64,000 nt of DNA from Lyophyllum atratum (Eukaryota; Basidiomycota; Agaricomycetes; Agaricales; Lyophyllaceae), in the NCBI GenBank assembly GCA_014905825.1, contig JACGCN010000001.1, forward strand, positions 806,001 through 870,000. The letters are read 5' to 3'. A program made the translations under genes and the position numbers. Below, one piece after another: positions 34,281 to 51,146 of the stretch (position 1 is its first letter; each line of letters starts with the position of its first letter). A model generated the notes under the pieces. The model saw only the letters and a list, made by a program, of their open reading frames with translations, was not told the origin of the DNA and did not search any database.

Positions 34281-37200
34281 ATGTCTTCTCCCGTCCCCGA
34301 CGAGATCACTGCTCCATATGTAGAGCAAGACGACCCCATGCAGGGCTCTGGTCACGAAGACGAGGGCGAGGGCGATAGAGAGGCTGAAGGAGAGGGTGAT
34401 GTTATTATGCCTAATGTCACCGACGACAGCTCCGAGGAGGGAGAAGACGACGAGGAAGAGGCAAGGCGGATTAGGGAGGGCTTTATTGTCGACGAGGATG
34501 AAGACGAGGAGGACGAGGAAGACGAAGAGGAGCGTCGGAAACGGCGGAAGCGGCGAAAGAAGCACCATCGCAGGCGTAAGCATTCTCCTCTCAAGTCTAA
34601 CTTGACGTATACTCAACAAGTCGCATTTTTTATTGCTTATAGGTGAAGAACAAGAGGAGGGCCTAGAGGATGAGGACTTAGAACTTTTAGAGGAGAACAC
34701 CGGAGCCTCCTTCAAGAAAAACCGGCGCTTGACTCGTCTTCGCCGTGGCCGAGATTCTGAATCCCCTCCAGCACCTTCATCTAAACGAAAAACATTGCTT
34801 GAATCTTCTGACGACGATCTTGACAACGATGAGGGTCTACCCCAAGTGCAAGATATTCAGAGAATTTGGGATGACGATCGTCGTGGAGAAGAAGAAGAGG
34901 ACGACGGCGACATGGACATGGATGATTTTATTGAATACGATGAGGATGAAGGGGGGACAGCCATGGACGAAGAGGCGCGTGAGGAGCGCAGAAGAGAGAA
35001 GAAGCAAGAACAAGAACGGCGCAAGAGGGCTCGAGGTGCTCGTCCAGAACTTGCGGGCATTGATGCAAAGTGAGTTCTTCCATGTACAATTTCCAAACAC
35101 AGGGCTGACGGATGACTTGAAGTGCATGGGATGAGATCCACGATGTCTTTGGTGATGGTCATGAGTATGATTGGGCCCTCGAAGGAGATGACGAAGTTCA
35201 ATACGACGAAAAGAATCTCAAACCTGAAATGAGATACCAAGATGTGCGTTTCGCAGCTCTTACTACATGCCATTGATATCGATAAGTTCTACCAACAGGT
35301 GTTCGAGCCATCGGAAATCAGGAAAAGGATGCTGACTGAGGATGACGATCTTATTCGAGCCCAAGATATCCCGGAACGCATGCAACTCGCCACATCATCA
35401 ATTTCGCCGTCGTCCAGCCTATCGATACATACCCAACTTGCGGAACAAGATCTTGGCGGCGCCGCTATGTGGGTGACTCAACGCCTTTCTACACGCAAAA
35501 ATCGCGATTTCTTCAGCCCTGATGGCCAACATCAGCACTTAAAAGGGGCCCTGGTTATGGCCGTCACTTTTGCCCTCCGCTGCCTGTTCGTTGAGGAGTT
35601 CGAGGTTCCCTATATCTGGACACACAAGCGTGACTATATTCGACACTTCGACGTCGACGACATCCGATCACGCCAAGAACTTCTCACTCTCAGCGAGTTA
35701 TGGCGAATCTACGCGCTTGGTCAAAAGTATCGGTCGATGATTGAACGGCGAGGAGCCATGACGTCCTTATATAGGAGGCTAAACGTTAACGACACCTACT
35801 TCGACGAGGAAGTTCTGCCACAAGTTGACAGTGTGGAGGTTGTCGCAGATTGCACTGAATGGTTATCGGTGAAGTATAAGGATCAGAAGCAATCCGAAGC
35901 TGATTTCCACTTCCACGATGATGAAGAAACCGAAGTTGTCAAGAAACGGAAAATGCCTAGTCGAATTTCTACCTACGAAATTATCAAGAAAAGCATCGTC
36001 TCTAAACTTGCTGAGGTATGTTCCTGACATGTCAGTTTTTCCCCATCAAGCCGCTCAAATCTGTCCAGGGTTTCGGAATACAACCTCACCAAGTCGTCCT
36101 CAATTTCATGGCCTCCAACCACGTTCATTTTGTGGACGACCAAGAACTGAACCCAATCGTTTATGCGGAGCAATTTTCTGACCCGGACCCTTCCAAGGCT
36201 CAACCAGCAGAAGAACTCCTTCGTCGTGCACGATTGATTCTATCGACAGAACTAGGCAAAGATCCGTTACTTAGGAACGAAATGCGCAAACTATACCAAG
36301 AAGAGGCCCATATTTCTGTGCAACCTACCGAGCGAGGCATCACGAAAATTGATGAGAATCACCTCTACTTTGTATGTACGATGGCAAACTCCTTCGTCTG
36401 TATCTGAATTTGCCTTTTATAGAGCTTCAAGTACCTACACAACAAGAGCATTCAAGACATGTTGGATACACCACAATTCCTCAACATTCTACTCGCCGAA
36501 TCGGAACATCTAGTGACCATTTCGATTCATTTACCTGCCGACGTCAAATCGTTATTTGAACGAAGGCTCAACGATGCATTTACATCCGACAGTTTTAGCG
36601 ATGCTGCCAGAGCCTGGAACGAGGAGCGTTCTTTGGTGGTGCATGAGGTCATTGAACAGCACCTTATTCCAGCTGGCGTGAAATGGACTCGTGAATATAT
36701 CAGAGAGGAGGTTGAGGATTACATGGCTGGGCAGTGCGCCACACATCTACGCCAGGTAAAAGAAAGCCTCATTCTGAAAAAAATCTAGTTACTCACAATT
36801 CATAAAGCGCATCGACGTTGCGCCCTTTCGCACAGGCGACATGGTTCCCGGCGATACAGCGTCCGTCCTTGCAGTTTCTTGGGGTAAAGGTGATCCTCAC
36901 AAGGATGCCATCACTCTCGTATTTGTCGACGAAGAGGGCCGTATGCGTGAACATACCAAGATCGACAACCTTTTCGACAACGAAATGGTGGACGAATTCT
37001 TCGACATCCTTAGACGGAGGAAACCTAGTGTAATTGTTGTTGGAGGATTTAGCGTGGCCACCTTCAAGCTGTCACAGCTGGTTAAGCAACGTATTGGTGC
37101 TGGCGGTCCTCAGCAAGATGGGGAGAATGCCTGGGGCAACGGGAACTCTACATTCAACCGGGAGACTTTCGATATTCCCGTGACATACGTACATGACGAC

Positions 37201-39665
37201 GTCGCCAGGATCTACCAGCACAGCAAACGTGCCGCTGACGAATTCAGCGCATTGTCTCCAACCGCGAAGTACTGCGTTGGACTCGCACGATATATGCAAA
37301 GCCCTCTGAACGAATACGCAGCGCTGGGCTCTGATATAACGGCTATCGCATTCGAGGACGACGATCAGCATCTGGTGAACTATTTCCTCTCCTTCGTATT
37401 GCCATCGAGCTGACCAGCAGTCATTTAGGTTCCCAAGGAGAAACTTCTAGCGGCATTTGAGCGAACCATCGTCGACGTCACAAACAAAGTTGGAGTTGAT
37501 ATCAACCGTGCCGTCGCCGATTCATACTATCAGCATCTCCTGCCATTTGTCTGCGGTCTTGGTCCTAGGAAGGCTCAGGTTCTAGTCAAGAAAATAGGTT
37601 CATTGGTGAGTTACTCCCCTTATGTACCTTACCTGTGCTTAACTTCTGTTTAGGGTGGCAATCTGGTTAACCGCGATCAGTTCATCAAAGGCGGTCTCTT
37701 GACAACGAAAATCTTCCTCAACGCCGCAAGTTTCTTGCGCATTTCACAAGACCTGGATGCTAAGCCTATTAAGAACCGTCATGACGATGATATGGCGCCA
37801 GATCCGTTGGACGATACTCGCATCCATCCAGAAGACTATGAGTTGGCTCGGAAGATGGCAACAGACGCACTGGAACTCGACGAGGAAGATGTACACGATG
37901 AGCACCCGTCGCATGTCGTGTCTCTCATCATCCAAGATAAAGACAACGAAAAGAAGCTTTCTGAGCTCAACTTGGACGAATTTGCTATCAGCCTGTACGA
38001 AGCCAATAACGATCAGAAACGACATACACTGAATCTCATTCGTGACGAGCTCATGAAACCCTATGCGGAAAATCGAGATACATTCCGACTACCGACCCCC
38101 TGGGATGTGGTGACGATGCTTAGTGGTGAAACACCCCGAACTTTGCGCGTAGGGCTCATTGTCTCTGTTCTTGTCCTGCGCACGAAAAGCAATGTGATTT
38201 CTGTCCGTTTCGATTCCGGGATAGAGGGCGCCATCACCTCTGAATTTGTGGCCGACCAAACTCCGGCGAATCTAGGGGACGTTGTTGTCAAAGGCCAAAC
38301 TATACCTGGCATCATCATCAGTCTTAACTTCGACGTCGAACAAGATCAATTCTCGGTCGATCTGTCTTCCCGGCCTGCTGATCTAGCTGGTGGTGATAAC
38401 GCGTTTAGAGCCATACGACATGATATATGCTGGGATGTTACCCGACACGAGAAGGATGTTGAAATATTGGCCAGGAAAAAGAGGGCAGAGGTTGATCGAA
38501 CCCGACGGGTTATCAAGCATCCCAATTTCCACAACTTCAACACAGCTCAGGCAGAAGCTTATTTGGAAAAACAACAGCGTGGTGACGTCGTCATCAGACC
38601 CTCGTCAAAGGGCATCAATCATCTAGCTGTGACGTGGAAAGTGGACAGTGGGCTGTATCAGCATATTGGTACGTCCTTTCCCACTTGTCTCTGTCCGTCA
38701 TCTTAACGTCTTCCCCTAGATGTTACCGAACCTAACGCAGACCCTACTGGACAGACTACCGGTCAACTTATCGTGGACAACGCCCACAATTACGCTGATC
38801 TAGACGAGCTCATTGTCAATCACGTGCAGGCGATGGCTCGTCGGTGTGAAGAACTGATGGCGCATGAGAAATTCAAGCACGGCTCTGAAGATGAACTGCG
38901 TAAGTCAACTCCCCGTCCGACATGCTTGGCTGATTTTAACTTCTCTTTAGACCTTTTCCTGAAGAATTTCCTTGCTGCTAACCCTGCAAAGAGCATGTAT
39001 GGCTTCACACTTAACCGCAAACGACCTGGCCATTTCAGTCTGTGCTTTTTGGCCAACAAGAATTCTGCCGTACAGACATGGGTAAGTATAATACTCTGTT
39101 TGTGACTTCAGGTGACTCAATTACCTCCACATCAGCCCGTGAGGGTTGCTCCTGAAGCCTACTACTTGTTCGATGCCGCTGCCGTAGGAGTTCCCGAACT
39201 CTGTGACGCCTTCAAAGTCAGGTCAGTTACCCTTTCATTACATGCGTTAACACCCGCTTCATGCTTGTTCCTGCTAGGCATCTTCATGAATCTCAGAACG
39301 TCGTTACTGCTGCTGCCGGTGGGAAAACACCGTTTGGAGCAGGTACTCGGACGCCTGCGCGGCCCCAGACTGGAGGTGCCACACCTGGGCGAATGTCAGT
39401 TCGTCAGGTTGGAAGGACACCAAATCCATATAATGGTACCACGCCCTATAATGGCCCTCCTTCCCATAGTTCGTATCCCAGTTCCGGTCCCGCAGGTGGT
39501 TATATGCCACCTCAAACACCGTACGGTTATCAGACACCATCACATCGACCGCCAAATTTTGCACCACCACCTGCTGTCCCTCCAGGGATGAATCCTGCAC
39601 GAGCAGCCATGCTCCAACAGAACGCAGGATCATCTGGATGGAGTCAGAGTTCGGGTTGGCCTTAG
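34281..39665 (+). CDS. SPT6: Transcription elongation factor Spt6
   Basis: A histone chaperone travelling with elongating RNA polymerase II. The ATG at 34281 opens a very acidic N-terminus of runs of Glu and Asp ([20 protein letters not shown]), followed by [18 protein letters not shown]. The core carries [40 protein letters not shown] and [16 protein letters not shown], typical of the Tex-like core. YqgF-like text ([19 protein letters not shown]) and the helix-hairpin-helix region ([20 protein letters not shown]) follow. An S1-type barrel ([14 protein letters not shown]) precedes tandem SH2 domains ([40 protein letters not shown]). The tail is Gly/Pro/Tyr-rich and ends at 39665. Roughly 1,500-1,600 residues, with about ten introns. 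Confidence 0.95.
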
Positions 39666-39797
39666 CATCTAAAATCTATGACCTCATTGAGGTTAATTCA
39701 CCCATCCATTGCTATTGTAGGACAGTTATCGTGTATAGTATCGTATTCATATAATCAACAAATTCCTTGGCTTGCCAGGTTGCAACAAATAACGATC

Positions 39798-42028
39798 TCA
39801 TGGGATTCGTTTGATGTCGTGTACAAAAACTGTCCGTGTGGAATCACCATGCCAGCCCCTATTGCTACTAGCACTTACCAAAAACCTCGCACCAGGATCG
39901 ACGACTGGGATTTGGTTAAGTTATTTGAAAGCAACATATGCTGCTGCGCGACTTACGCATCTGTGAAATATAGCCACCATGATGACCTGGAATGATCTTG
40001 AATTGAGCCCCACTTTTCACTTTCCCAAATGAATCTGGTTCAGCTGCCTCTGCTACATTCCAAAGACGCAAATTATCTATAGATGCACTGTGGTACTCAT
40101 GGTTGAGATTTGAAGATTCAATTAAGACAGGGGTTATACCATGCGATATGTCGGCAGTCCGGAAAGGCCACCACGCAGGACACGACGCCCGAGCTCAGAG
40201 GATTTCGCAACGTCTTCAGAAGTCTTGGGGTGTTGCTTGGACCAGAGCGCCCAAGTTGCCGAACATCCCAGACATCAACAGTCCCATTCCGTCTCCCTGC
40301 ATAGATCTGCCCCCCATCGGCGGACCAACAGGCCTGATTTAAAGTCTAGATGAGCAACGTTCAAATACTTCGTAAAGAGATATGTTTACGGAGAGACACC
40401 ACGGCGGCGTCTTTTCACTCATCCAAAGCCTCCCAACACCACTGCCAGGAGTGTTAACTCTTTTGTCCCAGAGGATGACCTGTCCATCGATCGACGCAGT
40501 CAAGAAAAGATCAGGAGAGAAAGTAGCAAAGCTAGCGGGGTCTAGTAGTGGGGGAGCGTTCTTTGGAGGAGGGATCTGGCCTGGCGTCACTCGCGGAGCA
40601 CTTTGTTGGGCTTGCTGATTCTGTACAGGAGAATCCAAGGGCTGACTTTCTGGCGCATCCGCTTCGTCATCGAAGAGGGGGTCAAACGAAGCATCTGATC
40701 TGGTGTCTGAATCAGGCAGTGCCGTTGAAATTGTCTCAGAGGACATTTCCGTGTGGCTACCAGATGCCAGCGTACTGTCTCTATTGCTGGCTTGCGACGT
40801 AAGTTGGTCCCTCCGAGAATTTGCTTCTGAGTATCCAGAACTGAGAGGACGAACGGCGATCGCTGTAAGCTGAGCACCGTGCGCGGTGAATGTCCTGACA
40901 CGTTGGCCGTTGTTGAGATCCCAATGCTAGACAATCTAGACTGTAAATTGCCTTTATGAATGGACAATAGCTACCTACGATCGCATCGCCATCCCATCCT
41001 GCGCTAAACAATCCTTTCTCATCGTGATCCAGTGAAAGAGCAGAGACTGGGCCTCTATGGCCGGGCATAACATAAATTAGTCGACCAGGTTCATGGCGCG
41101 TCGTGAAAAGATTGATGTGTCCAGTCTGTCCAGAGGAATGAGTTGGAAAAAGCTCACTGGAGCATAGATTGACGCACATCGGTTCCAGCGAGGGTCCACA
41201 GCGCATCTGAGTGCATTGCAAGGCTATACACAGGAGACAAAGCTGGTGGTTGCATTACCGTGCCAGGCATTCCGCCCACTTTCGAAGTATCGGGCAGGAT
41301 TGGATTCTCCCACCAGCATCGCAGCTGTCCCGACTTCATGATGCCTTCCACAACGCCAGAATGGTGTCGTTGTGGGGCAGTTAGGAATATCTTACTGTTA
41401 ACTGCTGCAAATATGTCGTAATCGCGAATATAACCATCGTCTGACCCAGTCAGAAGGTGGGTCATACACAGAGACGAAGCCAGGGCGTGCGTGGGGACGG
41501 GATGCGGGAGCGCACATATAGCTTCCACTGTGTACGAAACTGAAGGGGCTTGTTTGCCTATGGGTGCCACCAACGCTTTCTTGCGGAGTTGAGCAGGAGA
41601 GAGGGAACGTTTCCGAGTCGGAGCCGGAGGGACTGAAGCGATGTTATTTAACGACTATGATTGTATTGCAAAAATTCACCTTCGGGTGGAGGTACGAGCT
41701 CTGCAGTAGGGGCATTATCTCCAACAGGGATGGGCTCACTCTGAGTATCGACCTCCATTGTCTCTCCGAAAGTCTCTGAATCGTTGTCCTCGTCTTCATC
41801 GTCGTCTGAACCGTCTTCGGAGTCCTCTGAAGCTGATTCCTGGGATGTGACGCCTGTGAGCACGAGAGATTCGCTGCGAGAATTGGACAAGCGCACATCA
41901 TCACCCTCCTCAGTCGCGTCGTCACGACCTACATCAAGAGGTTCATCTTCTCCATCCGCTTCGGGATCATCTTCACCTTCGTATTCAAGTTCCTCGGGAG
42001 TTTCATCCTCAGAATCGCTGGGCGACAT
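39798..42028 (-). CDS. SPT8: SAGA complex subunit Spt8 (WD40)
   Basis: The TBP-interacting WD-repeat subunit of the SAGA coactivator. The minus-strand ATG at 42028 opens an acidic tail (MSPSDSEDETPEELEYEGED). A basic link (RKRSLSPAQLRKKAL) leads into the WD repeats. LLTGSDDGYIRDYDIF, FTTRHEPGRLIYVMPGHRGP, VSALSLDHDEKGLFSAGWDG and PDLFLTASIDGQVILWDKRV are successive blades. The last exon reads LVDPGARFLVSASSNRGWHG, STRTVFVHDIKRIP, which is the conserved Spt8 end. The stop is at 39798. A Ser/Asp/Pro-rich insert sits between blades, as usual. The frame near the start begins at a non-ATG codon further out, so 42028 is the chosen start. It is convergent with SPT6 (132 bp between stops) and 79 bp from the divergent SRP54 start. 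Confidence 0.9.
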
Positions 42029-42107
42029 TGAAAACAAGAGTCAAGTGGCGTTGGCGTAAGTACGGCGGACTTCACACGACTTGCACCAGACCTCGACACC
42101 TCCGCAC

Positions 42108-44320
<2,213 letters not shown>

Positions 44321-44420
44321 ATACCAGGATGAAGATCGCAACTTGTATTCTTGCTTATCCATACATACTTAATCTACAACGATATCATACTCTACAAGAT
44401 GGAAAGTTCTTCACGGGTTA

Positions 44421-45107
44421 CTAGTGGGTCTTCTGTTCTTTTCTCCATTGCTTTTTCTGCACAGATGCCGCGTTCTTGTTACCAAAGATGAATGACGATG
44501 TATGCTTATCTGCTCCTGTCTTTTTGGACACGAGCGAAGAGTTCCCGAAAACAATCTAACAAGCGTTAAGATCAGTACCGCTTCAGGCCCTTTAATATGG
44601 AATTGCGAACCGCCCAAAGTCCCCACAGACCAATTGTCGCTGAACCTACGAAGACGATGGAAGCCAAAGGTCCGACATTTCTAGTGTTGTAAGACATGAA
44701 AGCTGTAACAATGGCAGCTACCGATATAGATCCGATTAGAGGATGGGTCGGCGTTGCGGAGACCTGTAGTTCTTGCAGAGTAGGCGATGAAGGTACCTGG
44801 AGTAGACGGGTTAGAGCCAGCTCGAAAGGACGCGCCTGAGCATACGACTTGCATTAAGAATGAGGGCTACGGCTATCGCAGTCAGCCAAATTCCAAAATG
44901 GACGGCAAGGAAGGATTCTAATGGTGTGAGTGCTGTCCGTCGCACTGTCGTGGCAGTGGTTTCTGAGATGAAGAGAAGAAGGCTGGGAAACACAGTGAGA
45001 CAGGAGGCTAGGGTGAGCAACCTTGGGGGGATTTCAGTAACATGTCAAGTGACCAAAAGCACACACCTACAAGCCAGCAACGACCCAAGTCCACACCGCA
45101 ATAACAT
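44421..45107 (-). CDS. Small four-helix membrane protein, unrecognised family
   Basis: I do not recognise the family by name. The minus-strand ATG at 45107 gives [14 protein letters not shown], and an intron leads to [19 protein letters not shown] (helix 1). [19 protein letters not shown] is helix 2. After an intron whose exact ends are uncertain, [17 protein letters not shown] is helix 3. [19 protein letters not shown] is helix 4; a 58-nt intron then joins it to [20 protein letters not shown]. The hydrophilic tail [20 protein letters not shown] ends at 44421 and looks conserved-protein-like. About 180 residues. The Lys-rich tail (KKQWKKE) might be an ER-retrieval type signal, but this is a guess. 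It converges with SRP54, 100 bp between stops. Confidence 0.65.
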
Positions 45108-45437
45108 TGCTTGAAGAATTGATAGAGTCTTGGTCTCGTTGGGTCGTCTGGGGCGTCGAGAGGTCTGTCATGGGTATTGAATCCGACATGTGCAGGTCAG
45201 GCCGCAGTGAGCCGCAGTGCTACTCGTCGTGACCCTGACACATGGGGTCTCATACATTCCTCGAATTCTCACACCGGTTACCTGCATCTCGTTCTCATGA
45301 CATTTTCCAATTTACTGTGACGTGACTGACAGACTTATCGACAACGGGAGCTTCTTCTAACGTATTCCAGACGAAAAACAAGGTCCTCAAGGCCGGGCGG
45401 CCGTTATGCGAGCTTTTCCAACATACTATTCGCTTGC
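45108..45437. other. Divergent intergenic region
   Basis: About 330 bases between the membrane protein gene and the methyltransferase gene. No RNA gene, repeat or clear TATA box is seen. Confidence 0.5.
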
Positions 45438-46783
45438 ATGTCTATTGACCTCCTGGTCGCTGATGTTTCGTATCTGGGGGACGATGATTCTGAGTTTTTC
45501 AGAACTGTCCATGACCGATCGCTGAATACCTTGAACTCGCGATACATGCTTCCGGTTGATCGTGACGAAGTCAAGGTCAGTTTCTCCGATCCCTCGGTCA
45601 CAGCGTCCGTTTCTTAAAAAATACATACAGCGGTCAGAACTGCACCATCGTTTGTTGCAGTTCGTTTTTGACGGCAGGAATTACCTCGGTCCCGTTAAAG
45701 AGGCCTTACAATTTGGCCAACAACGTAGGAGTATGTTTTTGCTCTTTCTGTTAGCTCCGAGTGTGGACATTGACGGGTCTTCCCCAAGTCCTCGATCTGG
45801 GAACGGGAGGCGGATTTTGGTAACCATCATCATCCTCAGCTGGACAACCGAAATTCAATGACAGCGGGTGCGCAGGGCTATTAACATGGCAGATGATTTC
45901 CCCCGAGCTGAGGTGATAGGTGTTGATCTAGCGCCCATTCAACCCAGGTACGTGTGTATCGTCTCTGACCCACCCGTAGAGTGAGGACCAAGAAATTCTA
46001 TTTTATCAGGACCGTGCCACCAAACTGCACGTAAGCCGTGTAACTTACGCCCTGTTTGACCGGGAAACCGACGCTCTTACCTCTCGCCAGCTTTGAGCTA
46101 TGTGATTTAGACCAGCGGAACATTCCTTATCCTGACAACCACTTTGATTTCATTCATGCTCGATCCATGCACACTGGAGTACGTCAATCGATGCATTGAA
46201 TCACCAGACGAGTCGCTCATTCCGTCAGATACACGACTACCCCAGATTTCTCGAAGAAATCGGCCGCTTACTTCGTCCAGGTGGTCTTCTTCTCCTCGTG
46301 GAACCTAGCTTGGTTCCAATCGTGGACGGCAAACCAGCAACAGAGTATCCTAACGGGACTGGGCTTCATGGCTGGTCCACTCTGTGGGAGACCTATCGAG
46401 CCTGTCTGAAGCTCCAAGAAATAGACATCACAGTACCACAACGCCTGGCAGAACTCTTAGCTGCTAACGAGGCGTTTGAAAATATCGTTGTGCAAGACGG
46501 CAACATCCCCGTTGGATTTTGGCCCAGCGGTAGTGTGACCTTCCCACAGACCAGGTTGATGGCTAATCTTACTGCGACAGACCCGCATCTACTTACCACT
46601 GGACAACTGCAGTGGATGGACTACGAACTGTTTCTTCCTGCTTTAAAACCCTTCTTTCTTTCTTCTGGCATCCCGGAAGCGAAAGCTGAGCGTATCATTT
46701 CGGATGCTCAGCGGGATCTATACTACCCTTCACTCTGCCCTTCAGCACAACTGCACATTGTTTACGCATCCAAATGTCGGTGA
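45438..46783 (+). CDS. Class I SAM-dependent methyltransferase (LaeA-like/TAM type)
   Basis: The chosen start is the ATG at 45438, MSIDLLVADVSYLGDDDSEF. Splicing joins DEVK to RSELHHRLLQFVFDGRNYLG. A second intron then gives LLDLGTGGGFW, motif I for S-adenosylmethionine. ADDFPRAEVIGVDLAPIQP is motif II with its acidic residue. FELCDLDQRNIPYPDNHFDF, IHARSMHTG and LEEIGRLLRPGGLLLLVEPS are motifs III-IV and beyond. The stop is at 46783. About 360 residues with six or so exons; one junction after QPR was not resolved to the base. LaeA-type regulators and many fungal secondary-metabolite methyltransferases share this layout. The substrate cannot be told. Confidence 0.8.
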
Positions 46784-47089
46784 TGCGGGACGGGAACTTC
46801 ACACTGTATCCATAGCACATACATTGTCTCTACAGGTCGCAAAGCTGTATGTATATAAATACCCTTTCATCTCCTCAGCCGGTTCGCGCGACATCAAGTT
46901 ATCAACTTTCATTCACAAAGTACACACAATCAGAGACGACCCATAAACGCTACTCATGTAAGTATTGAGTAAGTATCATCCAACAGGGGAGTAATAGAAC
47001 GAAAAAGCGAGCAAGATGCGACAGACATCAAACCCTCGCCCTAAAACAGACAAGAGACTGGTCTAGTCAGCATGGTCCTACGGATATGC
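46784..47089. other. Convergent intergenic region
   Basis: About 306 bases between the stops of the methyltransferase and PAB1 genes, so mostly 3' untranslated sequence. Nothing else is recognised. Confidence 0.5.
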
Positions 47090-49393
<2,304 letters not shown>

Positions 49394-49796
49394 CGTCTGG
49401 AGATGTAGTTTTTATGGGGTTTTTGGGGGTCGTTACTGGGCTATGTGACTTTTTACGACTGTGCGATCAGTGTAAGCGGACAGCAGCTGATGCAGAGAGA
49501 AAAAGCGGACATACAGGAAGTGACAACAACGCAACTGATGATGAATATAAAGTTTTTTTATATGTTTTTTGAGTGGCTAGAAGGATGCGGTGAGCAATAG
49601 GGACCGGCAGAAGATGGAGGTCTCACCTTTCGAGATGCTTGCAACTCTCCTCCGCATCCACAATATTTGATACTTTTTTTCAAACTCCGCGTGGGCTCAT
49701 GCAATTGTCCACAATAAAACATAAGTACAAGGTGGCATTGTATGACGGCCTCAGTACAGACAAGGTAGAAAGCACAAGTACGGTAGTAAACTAGAA
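49394..49796 (-). promoter_or_regulatory. PAB1 upstream region with A-rich tracts
   Basis: The interval between the PAB1 start and the SCAMP stop. Read on the PAB1 sense strand it has A-runs close to the start (CCCCCAAAAACCCCATAAAAAC near 49405-49425), a stronger tract near 49548-49572 (AAAAAACATATAAAAAAACTT) and AAAAAAA near 49670. Leader A-tracts bound by the protein itself are known in animal and yeast PABP genes. Whether these lie in the transcribed leader here is not shown. Confidence 0.4.
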
Positions 49797-51146
49797 TTAT
49801 CCTCGGGTAAAGTATGCCTTGGCGCCGTGTGTCGCTAGCTCTGATTTTGCCTGAAACAGACGTTCAGATTCAGCTTTCTAAACGGAATTCACTGAAAATC
49901 AGACCTTTTCCATCGTATGCCCCGCGGCCGTGTGGTGAGCATAAATCTACGAACTCACCCATCAGAATCTAGGCACTCAAAGGGCAAGATGCTCACGGCA
50001 ACTCACCTGACGGTAATAGTACGCATTGCCAATGCCCTGGATCAACCATCCTATCGTGGCTACTAGCCCGAGGACAGCAGCTGCCCAATAATGCTTCACA
50101 AACATTTGGATGGTCCGAATGATACCTGCCGCGCCAGTGCTGATAGATACGATAAGAACAACCTTCTCCCTCGGACTTGAATGAATAGCAACATACCTCG
50201 GTACACCTATGATCCTATGTGGCGGGAATGAGAGTGAGGACCCCTCAGGGGAATTTCATACATGACGTGCTTACATGTAGACACTGAAAAGAAGATGGAA
50301 CCCGCAGAAGAAGAAGTAGAAGTCTAGATCCACATGGTCAGTTCTCGAGCGGGGATAGAGCATGGGCCAGATTTACAGTAGTATAATGATTGCTCCTGTC
50401 GGATAGGGTCAGCACAGGACGGATGCATCACGGATGCACCTAGCACTTGCCTTCATGTATCCATTGTATATTGGGCTTTATACGGCAAAGCTAAGTTGAA
50501 GTTTAAAAAAGGCCAAAACAAACTCACCGGTACCACAGAAGAAAAGACAAAATCGAAATGACGAAAAGGTAACTTGCGAGGTTGCAATAAGAGGCTGGAA
50601 ATCGATAACAGGAACACGACTTACAAAATGCTCGCGCCGAGATCCCGTCCAGCTTCCTCTCCACCGGCAAGTAAGATAAATATACAGGCGACCATATTGA
50701 TGATTAGGGTTAAAAGTAGGACCAGCCACAGTTGATACAGGCGTGTTATCAGCGGCCGTGAAGCCTCAGGGATCTCATCTTTTATTGAGTGAAAGATTAG
50801 AGGGAAGACTAGGAGATGGAGAGAAGTCTAATGGGTTAACGCTAGACAATGAGAGTTGTAAAATTCTTGTTACATGGTGGCCAATTTGCTTTGCCATGAT
50901 GACGGAGATTGTTGGCTTTTGCATTGAGCTCCTGCTCGCGGCGTTCGAGGTCTGCTTCGCGTCGACGGAGTTCCTCAAGCCTGCTGGCCTCCGCAGCACT
51001 AGGTTGAGACTGGTATGGTGTTGGCGTGGATGGGTCGTCAAATGGATTTGTATCAAGTGAGTGCGTGGAAGCAAAAGGATTATGAGTGTAATCGGCTGTG
51101 AAGAGTATTAGGAGAGATTAACGGTTAGGCGGCGGGACTTACTCAT
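49797..51146 (-). CDS. Secretory carrier-associated membrane protein (SCAMP)
   Basis: A four-helix protein of post-Golgi and endosomal membranes. The first coding exon is only 4 nt: ATG plus one base (51146-51143). After the intron the reading is TDYTHNPFASTHSLDTNPFD, with two NPF motifs that bind EH-domain endocytic proteins. A coiled coil (SRLEELRRREADLERREQEL) follows. Then the SCAMP core begins HHGKANWPPFFPLIFHSIKD, with EIPEASRPLITRLYQLW and helix 1. Further segments are QSLYYCKWYFLFYFFLCGFH and VATIGWLIQGIGNAYYYRQI. The tail HTAAGHTMEKAKSELATHGA ends at 49797. Several introns; the middle junctions (50250-50600) were only approximated. The plus strand here has only shadow frames. Confidence 0.88.

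Noticed and set aside
34352..34594. Poly-serine minus-strand frame
   Set aside because: It is the complement of the acidic N-terminal Glu/Asp codons of Spt6.
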